Assembly (NCBI RefSeq): GCF_016758195.1
Contig: NZ_QYAC01000001.1
Location: forward strand, 1-64,000
DNA from: Leucobacter chromiireducens subsp. solipictus
GTDB taxonomy: Bacteria > Actinomycetota > Actinomycetes > Actinomycetales > Microbacteriaceae
Length of the DNA stretch: 64,000 nucleotides
Reading direction: 5' to 3'
Shown here piece by piece: positions 53,826 through 64,000 of this stretch. The notes beneath the pieces are model-generated. The model did not search any database. It was not told where the DNA came from and saw only the letters and a program-made list of their open reading frames with translations. A program made the position numbers and the translations under genes. Position 1 is the first letter of the stretch. The number at the start of each line of letters is the position of its first letter.

Positions 53826-54521
53826 GTGTCCACCGCTTCTGAGGTTTCCAGCGACGCCACGGCCAATCGGCCGTGGCGTCGCTGGGTCCCGATCATTCTG
53901 TTCTGTGTCGCCCTCCTCGTGTGGGCGACGGATCAGCTCGTCAAGAACTGGGTCGTCACGAGCTTGCCCGAGGGCGTCACCGTGCCCGTGCTCGGCGATG
54001 TGCTGCGTTGGCACTTCGTGAGGAACCCGGGTGCCGCGTTCTCGCTCGCGAGCGGCTCCACCTGGATTTTCACGATCCTCGCGGTGGTTGTGGTGTGCGT
54101 GATCCTCTGGCAGATCCGACGACTGCGTTCGATCGCGTGGTCGCTGTTTCTCGGTCTGCTCCTCGGCGGGGTGCTCGGCAACCTCACGGACCGGCTCGCG
54201 CGTGAGCCAGGGTTCCCCGAGGGCCACGTCATCGACTTCATCTCCACGCCGTGGATGTGGCTCGGCTTCAACGAAGCGATCTACAACATCGCCGACATCG
54301 GGATCGTTTCAGGCATGCTCCTGTTCATCCTGATCACCCTGCTCGGACTGCCGATCGACGGGCGCACCCGGGCGCAGGCCCGCGCGGACGAGGCGGCGCT
54401 CGCCGAGGCGAAGCTCGCGGCGGCAGGGCCCGCTGCGGCACATCCCGCCGCGGAAGCGCCCAACCCGGGGGATCCCGACGTTCCGCGCCCCGACTCTGAG
54501 GATGGTCATGCAGCACCGTAG
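53826..54521 (+). CDS. lspA: Lipoprotein signal peptidase (signal peptidase II)
   Basis: 231 aa four-helix membrane protease cleaving prolipoproteins. [12 protein letters not shown] after helix 1, RNPGAAFS, catalytic Asp D122 in GNLTDRLAR and D157 in YNIADIGI. A ~60-residue Ala/Pro/Asp-rich cytoplasmic tail follows. GTG 53826 has GGAG close upstream. Codons 8-20 are part of a perfect 17-bp hairpin (53848-53885). Confidence 0.93.
   Translation: MSTASEVSSDATANRPWRRWVPIILFCVALLVWATDQLVKNWVVTSLPEGVTVPVLGDVLRWHFVRNPGAAFSLASGSTWIFTILAVVVVCVILWQIRRLRSIAWSLFLGLLLGGVLGNLTDRLAREPGFPEGHVIDFISTPWMWLGFNEAIYNIADIGIVSGMLLFILITLLGLPIDGRTRAQARADEAALAEAKLAAAGPAAAHPAAEAPNPGDPDVPRPDSEDGHAAP
53848..53885 (+). 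terminator. Hairpin inside the 5' end of lspA
   Basis: CCAGCGACGCCACGGCC (53848-53864) pairs perfectly with 53869-53885 around the loop AATC and is followed by a T-richer stretch. It is as strong as the intergenic terminators in this window, but lies within the lspA reading frame, 31 nt after divIVA ends. It may be an attenuator or the divIVA terminator. Confidence 0.55.
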
Positions 54522-55443
54522 TCTCCCGGTCCCCGACGGTCTCGCGGGAGAACGCGTGGATGCCGCGCTCGCGAAGCTCCTGGGATTCTCGCGAAGCTTC
54601 GCGGCGGAGATCGCGCAGGGCGGGGGCGTCAGCCTGGACGGGCAGGTCCTCGGCAAGTCCGATCGGCTCGCCGCGGGCGGCTGGCTCGAGGTGTCCTGGA
54701 CGGAGAAGCGCGGCCCGGAGATTATCCCGGTGGATCTCCCCGAACTGGGGATCGTGCACGACGACGACGACATCGTCGTGATCGATAAGCCCGCCGGCGT
54801 TGCCGCGCACCCCTCGCTCGGCTGGGACGGTCCCACGGTGCTCGGCGCGCTCGCCGGGGCCGGGTTCCGGATCGCCACCTCCGGTCCTCCCGAGCGGCAG
54901 GGCATCGTGCACCGCCTTGACGCGGGAACGAGCGGCCTGATGGTGGTGGCGAAGAGCGAGCGGGCATACAGCGAGCTCAAGCGCGCGTTCAAGGAGCGCG
55001 AAGTCTCGAAGATCTACCACGCCGTGGTGCAGGGGCACCCGGACCCCTTCTCCGGCACGATCGAGGGGCCGATCGGTCGGCACCCCGGCCACGAGTGGAA
55101 GTTCGCGGTGACGCGCGATGGGAAGCCGTCGGTGACGCACTACGAGACCCTCGAAGCGTTCCCGTACGCGACGCTGCTGGAGATCGAGCTCGAGACGGGG
55201 CGCACGCACCAGATTCGCGTGCACATGTCGGCGCAGCGGCACCCGTGCGTGGGCGACGGCATGTACGGCGCGGACCCGACGCTGTCGGAACGGCTGGGGT
55301 TGTCGCGGCAGTGGTTGCACGCGATGCGGCTCGGCTTCCGGCACCCGGGGACGGGCGAGGCCGTTGAGTACTCATCGGTCTATCCCGCGGATCTGCACCA
55401 CGCGCTCGACGTGCTGTCGGGGTCGGAACCCCGCGACCTCTGA
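54508..55443 (+). CDS. RluA/RluD-family pseudouridine synthase
   Basis: 311 aa RNA pseudouridine synthase. N-terminal S4 domain ([36 protein letters not shown]), catalytic aspartate D138 in [15 protein letters not shown], and [10 protein letters not shown]. Position after lspA is where rluD-type genes lie in many Gram-positives; the target rRNA site is not certain. ATG 54508 was chosen over 54502 because GAGGA ends 6 nt upstream; it overlaps lspA by 14 nt. Confidence 0.92.
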   Translation: MQHRSLPVPDGLAGERVDAALAKLLGFSRSFAAEIAQGGGVSLDGQVLGKSDRLAAGGWLEVSWTEKRGPEIIPVDLPELGIVHDDDDIVVIDKPAGVAAHPSLGWDGPTVLGALAGAGFRIATSGPPERQGIVHRLDAGTSGLMVVAKSERAYSELKRAFKEREVSKIYHAVVQGHPDPFSGTIEGPIGRHPGHEWKFAVTRDGKPSVTHYETLEAFPYATLLEIELETGRTHQIRVHMSAQRHPCVGDGMYGADPTLSERLGLSRQWLHAMRLGFRHPGTGEAVEYSSVYPADLHHALDVLSGSEPRDL

Positions 55444-55466
55444 CCGTCGCCGTCTCCTGAACCGCT

Positions 55467-55527
55467 CGCGCGCGGATCGGGTCTGTCCGCGCGGAGTGCG
55501 CCAGGGACCCGGGGGACGTCCCCGGGG
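55467..55527 (+). terminator. Two GC-rich hairpins ending the dcw cluster
   Basis: CGCGCGGA/TCCGCGCG (55469-55493) and CCCGGGG/CCCCGGG around GACGT (55508-55526) lie 25-85 nt after the last gene of the cluster. The rest of the 377-bp gap up to 55820 holds no gene I trust; it has lower GC and the palindrome TTTCCGGAAA (55699-55708) flanked by GGAC and GTCC, perhaps a regulatory site. Confidence 0.5.
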
Positions 55528-55820
55528 CGGTTCGGCGCGACCAAGTTTCACCCCCGCGGAGGCACGCGCGGCGGCAGCTGCGACGGCCAGCGGTCAGCGT
55601 ACGTATGACGAGCCCCTGCTCCCCTCACAGGCTGTTCATGGCCTTCTCCGAGGAGGCTCCTCGCCTCGCGGGTATTCGTTTGGATTGGCTGTTCGGACTT
55701 TCCGGAAACGTCCGGTTCGGCCCGGAACGACGCGGTTTTCTCCGCCCGGATGCTTCACTCATCACAGGGCGCTCCCGACTTCTGTGGGCCGCCCGGGGAG
55801 CGAGAGGAACGAGGCACCAC

Positions 55821-56006
55821 GTGCATACACAGGCAAGCGAGCGGCACAGTGAGGCGCCGCTGACGGTCACGACCCGCGCGGCGAAAGTCAGCAGCGACGA
55901 TTGGCACTTCCGTGCCATCTGCACACGGTGGCACACCGTCTTCAAGCGGACCGCGCAGCCGCAGGCGGCGTACAGCTGCCCGTGGTGCGACGCCGACGTG
56001 CGGTAA
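55821..56006 (+). CDS. Small hypothetical protein with CPWC motif
   Basis: 61 aa from GTG 55821, with GAGG 6 nt upstream. The first half is polar. The second half has ICTRWH and, 18 residues on, SCPWCDADVR, so one Cys-x3-His pair and one CxxC pair could bind zinc. Third-position GC is high only from this GTG on; the longer frame from 55605 uses AGG, AGA and GGA codons unlike its neighbours and was not accepted. Not recognised as a known family. Confidence 0.5.
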   Translation: MHTQASERHSEAPLTVTTRAAKVSSDDWHFRAICTRWHTVFKRTAQPQAAYSCPWCDADVR

Positions 56007-56117
56007 CCCCCCGAAGACGCCGTCGCTCGCGCCCGACACGCGCCACCGTTCCCGTCCTCGGGGCGCTCCAGCCCGGCACGGGGTACCCTGGAGGGGTCGG
56101 TGAAAGGGGCCCATTCG

Positions 56118-59681
<3,564 letters not shown>

Positions 59682-59708
59682 CGCCTGCACGCCGTGGGGA
59701 AGCCGGAG

Positions 59709-59714
59709 TAGAGT
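59709..59714 (+). promoter_or_regulatory. -10 element of nadE (leaderless)
   Basis: TAGAGT with CTGCAC (59685-59690) 18 bp upstream, followed after 7 nt by GTG 59722. No ribosome-binding site. Confidence 0.45.
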
Positions 59715-59721
59715 GGGGACC

Positions 59722-60573
59722 GTGAACGAGATGCAGCAGGAAATCATCCGGGCGCTCGGCCCGGTCCCCGCGATCGAGCCGGCCGCGGAGGTGGAGCGCC
59801 GGGTAGGCTTCCTCGTCGAGTACGCGCGGGCAATTCCCGGCGTGCGCGGTTTCGTGCTCGGCATCTCCGGCGGCCAGGATTCCTCGCTCGCGGGGCGACT
59901 TGCGCAGCTCGCGGTCGAGCGGCTCCGCGCGGAGGGTCGCGAGGCGGAGTTCATCGCGGTGCGGTTGCCCTATGCCGTGCAGCAGGACGAAGACGACGCG
60001 CAGCTCGCGCTCAGCTTCATTCGGCCTGATCGTGCGGTGACCGTGAACATTGCGGCGGGCACGGACGGGCTCGTGGAGGAAGTGTCGGCCGCGACCGGCA
60101 CCCCGCTCACCGACTTTACCCGCGGCAACGTGAAGGCGCGGATGCGCATGGTCGCTCAGTACGCGATCGCCGGGGACCGCGGGTTGCTCGTGATCGGGAC
60201 GGACCACGCCGCCGAGGCGATCACCGGCTTCTACACGAAGTTTGGGGATGGTGCGGCTGACGTGATCCCGCTCGCGGGCCTGACCAAGGGTCAGGGGGCG
60301 GAGATGCTGCGCGCGTTGGACGCCCCGGAACGCCTCTGGCAGAAGATCCCCACGGCGGACCTGCTCGACGACCAGCCGGGCCAGACCGACGAATCGAGCC
60401 TCGGCGTCACCTACCCGGAGATCGACGGGTACCTGCGCGGCGAAACGGTATCCGCCGCAGCGACCGAGAACCTCGAGCGCCGCTACCGGGCGACCGAGCA
60501 CAAGCGCCGCACCCCGGTGACGCCGGACGATACCTGGTGGCGCGGCGACGCGGAGCGGAGGGAACAGGCATGA
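59722..60573 (+). CDS. nadE: NAD+ synthetase, ammonia-dependent type
   Basis: 283 aa from GTG 59722. It amidates nicotinic acid adenine dinucleotide to NAD+. PP-loop [21 protein letters not shown], then [15 protein letters not shown] and [21 protein letters not shown]. No glutaminase domain is present, so ammonia (not glutamine) is the expected donor, unlike the long mycobacterial enzyme. Starts at 59713 and 59731 are possible. Stop overlaps msrA (ATGA). Confidence 0.94.
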   Translation: MNEMQQEIIRALGPVPAIEPAAEVERRVGFLVEYARAIPGVRGFVLGISGGQDSSLAGRLAQLAVERLRAEGREAEFIAVRLPYAVQQDEDDAQLALSFIRPDRAVTVNIAAGTDGLVEEVSAATGTPLTDFTRGNVKARMRMVAQYAIAGDRGLLVIGTDHAAEAITGFYTKFGDGAADVIPLAGLTKGQGAEMLRALDAPERLWQKIPTADLLDDQPGQTDESSLGVTYPEIDGYLRGETVSAAATENLERRYRATEHKRRTPVTPDDTWWRGDAERREQA

Positions 60574-61094
60574 GCACGACATTTGTGGTGGCGGGCGGCT
60601 GCTTCTGGTGCCTTGACGCGGCATATCGACAGCTGCGAGGCGTGACCGAGGTGCTCTCCTGCTACACGGGCGGCACCACCCCGTCGCCCACGTATGAGCA
60701 GGTCTGCACCGGTCACACCGGCCACGCGGAAGCCGTAGCCGTGACCTTCGACGAGGACGTGATCCCCGCCGAGGTGATCCTCGACGCCTTCTTCACGATG
60801 CACGACCCGACCCAGCTCAATCGCCAGGGTCACGACGTCGGCACGCAGTACCGCTCCGCCATGTTCCCCGCGGACGACGCGCAGACGGCACTGTTCGAGG
60901 CCGCTCGCCTGCGCGCCGCCGAGTGGTGGCCCGGGGAGATCGTCACGACGATGGAGCCCCTCGGCGAGGTGTTCCCGGCGGAGGACGCGCACCAGGACTT
61001 CTTCGCGAAGAACCCCACCCAGGGCTACTGCCTCGCGGTTGCCGTCCCGAAGGTGAACAAGGTCCGCGCGGCGTTCGCCGAGTATCTGCGGTAG
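60570..61094 (+). CDS. msrA: Peptide methionine (S)-S-oxide reductase MsrA
   Basis: 174 aa repair enzyme reducing methionine-S-sulfoxide in proteins. Catalytic C11 in GGCFWC, followed by [25 protein letters not shown] and [21 protein letters not shown]-terminal resolving Cys lies in [14 protein letters not shown] overlaps the nadE stop and has GGAGGGA upstream, so the two form an operon. Confidence 0.95.
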   Translation: MSTTFVVAGGCFWCLDAAYRQLRGVTEVLSCYTGGTTPSPTYEQVCTGHTGHAEAVAVTFDEDVIPAEVILDAFFTMHDPTQLNRQGHDVGTQYRSAMFPADDAQTALFEAARLRAAEWWPGEIVTTMEPLGEVFPAEDAHQDFFAKNPTQGYCLAVAVPKVNKVRAAFAEYLR

Positions 61095-61736
61095 TCACGC
61101 CGCCCCGCGTTCGGTGGTGGCGGCGTCCTCGCCGGACCCCGCCGCGTCGTTCAATCCGACGTCCGCGACGTCGCGCAGCACGCCGGCGGCGTAGCCGTGC
61201 TCAGTGCTCGGGCCGGAAATGCTCGGGACCCGAGGGGTGCCGCCCTGTGCCAGGGGCTCCGGGCTTCCCAGGAGCTCTGGGCTTCCCAGGGGCTCCGGGC
61301 CCTCCAGGTTCTCTGAGCCTGGACTTGTCGGGCTCTCCGTTCGCTCCGAGGCTTCCCGCGTCCCCGCGAGCTCCTCCGCCCGCGGGGACGCGGCGAACCG
61401 TGTGGTGCCCCAGCGGAGGTCGTGCCCCAGACCGTCCGCCTCGATCTCGACGTTCGTGCCGGAGCGATCGTCGCCCTTCCAATCCCGGACGCGGAGCCTG
61501 CCGGAGACCACGACCCGGTCGCCCAGCGACAGCGAGGCCTTGGCGTGTTCGGCGAGCCCCCGGAAGGCGTTCACCGTGTACCAGCTGGTCTCGCCGTCGA
61601 CCCAGGAACTGGTGTCGCGATCGTAGCGGCGCGGCGTGTTCGCGACCCGGAAGGAACAGAAAGCGACGTTCGCGGCTGAGCGTACCAACCTGGGGGTGGT
61701 GCCGATGGTGCCGACGATGCCGACGGTAGTGGACAT
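61095..61736 (-). CDS. ssb: Single-stranded DNA-binding protein paralogue
   Basis: 213 aa. OB-fold in the first ~115 residues (VGIVGTIGTTPRLVRSAANV, FRVANTPRRYDRDTSSWVDG, TSWYTVNAFRGLAEHAKASL, GDRVVVSGRLRVRDW). The C-terminal part is a Gly/Ser/Pro/Glu repeat region (LGSPELLGSPEPL). The acidic DDDLPF-type tip that recruits partner proteins is absent; it ends TTERGAA. This suggests a secondary SSB rather than the essential one. ATG 61736 follows AAAGGAG. Confidence 0.85.
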   Translation of the reverse strand: MSTTVGIVGTIGTTPRLVRSAANVAFCSFRVANTPRRYDRDTSSWVDGETSWYTVNAFRGLAEHAKASLSLGDRVVVSGRLRVRDWKGDDRSGTNVEIEADGLGHDLRWGTTRFAASPRAEELAGTREASERTESPTSPGSENLEGPEPLGSPELLGSPEPLAQGGTPRVPSISGPSTEHGYAAGVLRDVADVGLNDAAGSGEDAATTERGAA

Positions 61737-61833
61737 GATGGTGCTCCTTTGCCTGAATGGTAAGAACTGAGCCGACGTCGCTCGACGGGGGAGTGACGGC
61801 TTCCGCTCGTGACGAGCCTCCCTCCGTGGGCCG

Positions 61834-61893
61834 CCGGATATCCGGATCGGTGCGCTTCTGTGGAGGGATTTCGCTCGAACGCGGATATCCGCG
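61834..61893. promoter_or_regulatory. Two GGATATCC palindromes between ssb and lipoprotein genes
   Basis: CCGGATATCCGG (61834-61845) and CGCGGATATCCGCG (61880-61893) are perfect palindromes sharing the core CGGATATCCG, centres 47 bp apart. They are 98-157 bp upstream of ssb and 109-168 bp upstream of the lipoprotein gene. A dimeric repressor or activator is a likely reader (inference). Confidence 0.5.
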
Positions 61894-61989
61894 GGCTGTG
61901 AGCGACGGAGACGCGGCTCACCGGCCGGGGCGCTCGCGAGCTCGCGCACGTCTCAGCCCGCCATCAGCCCGCGCCGCGCTGGGGGTGCG

Positions 61990-61995
61990 TAGACT
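61990..61995 (+). promoter_or_regulatory. -10 element of lipoprotein gene (leaderless)
   Basis: TAGACT followed after exactly 6 nt by GTG 62002. No ribosome-binding site and no clear -35. Confidence 0.48.
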
Positions 61996-62001
61996 GAGCG
62001 G

Positions 62002-62499
62002 GTGCCCAGAGGAATGAACCGCCCCCGTCGCGCCGTCGCCGCGCTGCTCGCTGTGACCGCGTCCGCCGCGCTGCTGGCGGGCTGCGCACTGCTTGAGGGA
62101 CCCACTCCACAGACGCCCCCGCGCGAGACGCCGGCGGCCCCTGAGGTGGCACCCGAGCTCATCCCCGGCGGGACCGCGGAAGAGAACCTCCCGTACTTTA
62201 CCGAGGTGCTGCGCGCCTACGGGGCGGGAACGAGCCCGATCCAGGGGCAGCCCGTCGTCGATGCGGTGGTTGCCGCGGGGTTCGATCCCGCGCTCATGCA
62301 GGTGAGCTTTGACCAGAGCAAGACGAACCTCGTCGCCGACAATATCTTCGTGTCGGTGCGCGTCGAAGCGAGCTGCCTGATCGGGCAGCTCGTGACGGAA
62401 GACCGCAGCACCTTCGCGGTGGTGGAACCGGCGATCGGACCGAACGGCGACATCTGCCTGATCGGAAAGACCGCGCCGATCGCGCAGAACGGCGGGTAG
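62002..62499 (+). CDS. Putative lipoprotein
   Basis: 165 aa. A basic N-terminus and hydrophobic segment end in the lipobox LLAGC with lipidated Cys28, so it should be processed by signal peptidase II (gene at 53826). A Pro/Thr-rich linker (~32-55) leads to a small globular domain with two cysteines (C117 region and near residue 151) that could form a disulfide. Similar small lipoproteins occur in Microbacteriaceae; function unknown. Confidence 0.82.
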   Translation: MPRGMNRPRRAVAALLAVTASAALLAGCALLEGPTPQTPPRETPAAPEVAPELIPGGTAEENLPYFTEVLRAYGAGTSPIQGQPVVDAVVAAGFDPALMQVSFDQSKTNLVADNIFVSVRVEASCLIGQLVTEDRSTFAVVEPAIGPNGDICLIGKTAPIAQNGG

Positions 62500-63324
62500 T
62501 CAGCTCACATCCCAGAGCAGCCGGTAGTACGCAATTCGCCCCGGATCGGGGTCGATGCCGTATCTGGCATATACGGTGTCGCTGTAGCCGGGACCATAGT
62601 TCCACTCGGTGCTCCACGCCGCGATGGCCAGGTCGGCCCAGCGATCCGCCACGCCGAGTTCCTGGAGATCCACGTGAGCGGCGAAGCGTCCGCGCTCGTC
62701 GAGGAGCGTGTTGGGGGCGCAGGCGTCACCGTGGCACACGACGGGATCCTCCAGCGGCGGCGCGTCGCGAAGGCGATCCCGCACCTGGGCGACGGTGAGG
62801 TGCTGGTACTCGGAAGACCAGCTCGCCGGGCCAGCGCCCGCGCGGACGCGGTCCTCGAACTGCTCGATTCGGCGCTCCACTGACCACGCGGCGGGGGCCT
62901 CGGCGACGGGCAGCTGATCGTGCAGGATCCGCAGCCCCACGCCGATCGCCCGGGCCGCGGTCTCGGGATCCGCGATCCAGCGCGGCGCAACGGCCGACTC
63001 CCCATCGAGCGCGGCGGTGATGAGCCACGATCCGGCGGCGTCGGACCCGTGATCCAGCACCCGAGGGACCGCAGCGCCGTGCGCCGCCGCCCAGGCCAGC
63101 CGATCGGCTTCCCGTGCGAGATCGATCTCCGGCGTGCCCGCCGCGGTCCACTTGATGAAGCGCGCGTCCGTGCCCGTGGCGCCCGGATCGTGGAAGGTCA
63201 CGCCGCCGAGTCCGTTGACCCACACCGGGGTGAGTTCGCGCCCTCCGGTGAGCGCGGCGACCCGCGGCGGAACGGGGACGGGTCCGTCGGGAATTGCGGC
63301 GAGCGGTGCGGGACGGCTGTGCAT
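62500..63324 (-). CDS. Aminoglycoside phosphotransferase-like kinase
   Basis: 274 aa APH-fold kinase. FIKWTAAGTPEIDLAREADRL contains the ATP lysine and the following Glu; the catalytic loop is VCHGDACAPNTLLDERG and the metal Asp is in HVDLQELGVADRWADLAIA. The closest type is APH(3')-like, where HGD, N and D are all conserved. In soil actinobacteria such genes can be resistance or housekeeping kinases; resistance is not shown. ATG 63324 has no good ribosome site; GAGACT lies 7 nt upstream. The open frame upstream was not accepted. Confidence 0.82.
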   Translation of the reverse strand: MHSRPAPLAAIPDGPVPVPPRVAALTGGRELTPVWVNGLGGVTFHDPGATGTDARFIKWTAAGTPEIDLAREADRLAWAAAHGAAVPRVLDHGSDAAGSWLITAALDGESAVAPRWIADPETAARAIGVGLRILHDQLPVAEAPAAWSVERRIEQFEDRVRAGAGPASWSSEYQHLTVAQVRDRLRDAPPLEDPVVCHGDACAPNTLLDERGRFAAHVDLQELGVADRWADLAIAAWSTEWNYGPGYSDTVYARYGIDPDPGRIAYYRLLWDVS

Positions 63325-63440
63325 GGGAGCAAGTCTCGCAGGTCCGCGGGCCGCTGCGCTCGCCCACACGGTAGAGTGGCCATATCCAATATTGACTTGC
63401 ACACAGGGAGTTCGGGGCGCCACGGGCGCACGGAAAACAT

Positions 63441-64000
63441 ATGGCTGAGTACATTTACCAGATGGTTCGCGCGCGCAAGGCGCACGGCGACAAGGTGATC
63501 CTCGACGACGTGACCATGGCGTTCCTGCCGGGCGCGAAGATCGGCGTGGTCGGGCCTAACGGTGCCGGTAAGTCCACGATTCTGAAGATCATGGCGGGGC
63601 TCGACACCCCGTCGAACGGCGAGGCGATCCTCACGCCGGGCTACACCGTCGGCATCCTGATGCAGGAGCCGGAGCTGGACGAGGAACTCACCGTGCTCGC
63701 GAACGTGCAGCAGGGCGTCTCGGGGATCAAGGGGAAGCTTGATCGCTTCAACGAGATCTCCGCCGAGATGGCCAACCCGGACGCGGACTACGACAAGCTG
63801 CTGCCCGAAATGGGCGAGCTGCAAGAAGCGATCGACGCGGTCGACGGTTGGGACCTCGACAACCAGCTCGAGCAGGCGATGGACGCGCTGCGCTGCCCGC
63901 CGCCCGAGGCGATCGTGAAGAACCTGTCCGGTGGCGAGAAGCGCCGCGTGGCGCTCTGCAAGCTGCTGCTCGAGAAGCCGGACCTGCTGCTGCTCGATGA
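63441..64000 (+). CDS. ettA: ABC-F translation factor EttA, 5' part
   Basis: First 186 codons of an ABC-F ATPase; the gene runs off the window end. MAEYIYQMVRARKAHGDKVI is the typical EttA N-terminus, followed by Walker A GPNGAGKST, the arm region (ISAEMANPDADYDKLLPEMG), signature LSGGEKRRVALC and Walker B LLLLDE at the edge. EttA binds the ribosomal E site and gates translation with cellular energy state. A TAGAGT hexamer at 63372-63377 is a possible -10, giving a ~60-nt leader. Confidence 0.94.
   Translation, partial: MAEYIYQMVRARKAHGDKVILDDVTMAFLPGAKIGVVGPNGAGKSTILKIMAGLDTPSNGEAILTPGYTVGILMQEPELDEELTVLANVQQGVSGIKGKLDRFNEISAEMANPDADYDKLLPEMGELQEAIDAVDGWDLDNQLEQAMDALRCPPPEAIVKNLSGGEKRRVALCKLLLEKPDLLLLD

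Noticed and set aside
55605-55820. Upstream extension of the small CPWC gene from ATG 55605
   Set aside because: Codon use (AGG, AGA, GGA, ACA) differs from every neighbour and no protein pattern is visible; only the part from 55821 was kept.
62500-63324. Aminoglycoside resistance gene
   Set aside because: The APH fold is clear, but chromosomal APH-like kinases often have other substrates and there is no mobile context, so resistance is not claimed.

Overview
The window comes from a high-GC actinobacterium, most probably of the family Microbacteriaceae. The evidence is the very high third-position GC, a 5S rRNA tail of actinobacterial type, a DivIVA/SepF/YggT division cluster, a GarA-type FHA protein, RamB- and FtsR-type regulators and many GTG starts. 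Leucobacter or a relative is possible, but the genus is a guess. I see no phage, insertion sequence, CRISPR array or tRNA gene. This is core chromosome.

Layout. Positions 1-127 are the end of an rRNA operon. 284-6666 is a six-gene Mrp-type Na+/H+ antiporter operon with subunits A and B fused. 6738-11027 (minus) is an operon of a YbjN-domain protein, an HSP90-family ATPase and a large helical-repeat protein. 11204-14534 is malate synthase divergent from a RamB-type regulator. 14703-17523 is a signalling and division-control group: GarA/OdhI-like FHA protein, FtsR-like MerR, second MerR and an orphan ParA. 17716-24531 holds a wall-anchored M1 peptidase, pyruvate carboxylase and peptide deformylase. 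24528-33384 is a lipid, aromatic and kinase block: fadD, plsC, class II DAHP synthase, a PknL-like PASTA kinase, its probable Rv2175c-type partner and a polyprenyl diphosphate synthase. The order resembles mycobacterial Rv2173-Rv2187.

33457-55443 is a nearly complete dcw cluster: DUF3040 gene, mraZ, rsmH, ftsL-like, ftsI, murE, murF, mraY, murD, ftsW, murG, an inserted MFS transporter, murC, ftsQ, ftsZ, yggS, sepF, yggT, divIVA, lspA, rluD-type. Most genes overlap by ATGA or GTGA, so translation is coupled from peptidoglycan precursor synthesis through septum assembly to polar growth. 55444-63440 carries a small CxxC protein gene, dnaE, nadE, msrA, an SSB paralogue, a lipoprotein and an aminoglycoside-phosphotransferase-like kinase. 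The window ends inside ettA.

Three observations stand out. First, at least seven genes have a -10-like hexamer exactly 6 nt before the start codon, which predicts widespread leaderless mRNAs; two tiny upstream ORFs (before DAHP synthase and before the MFS gene) follow the same layout. Second, the 513-bp non-coding gap before mraZ carries MraZ-type boxes in both orientations plus repeats and hairpins. Third, the HSP90/helical-repeat/YbjN operon looks like a compact chaperone module of unknown clientele.
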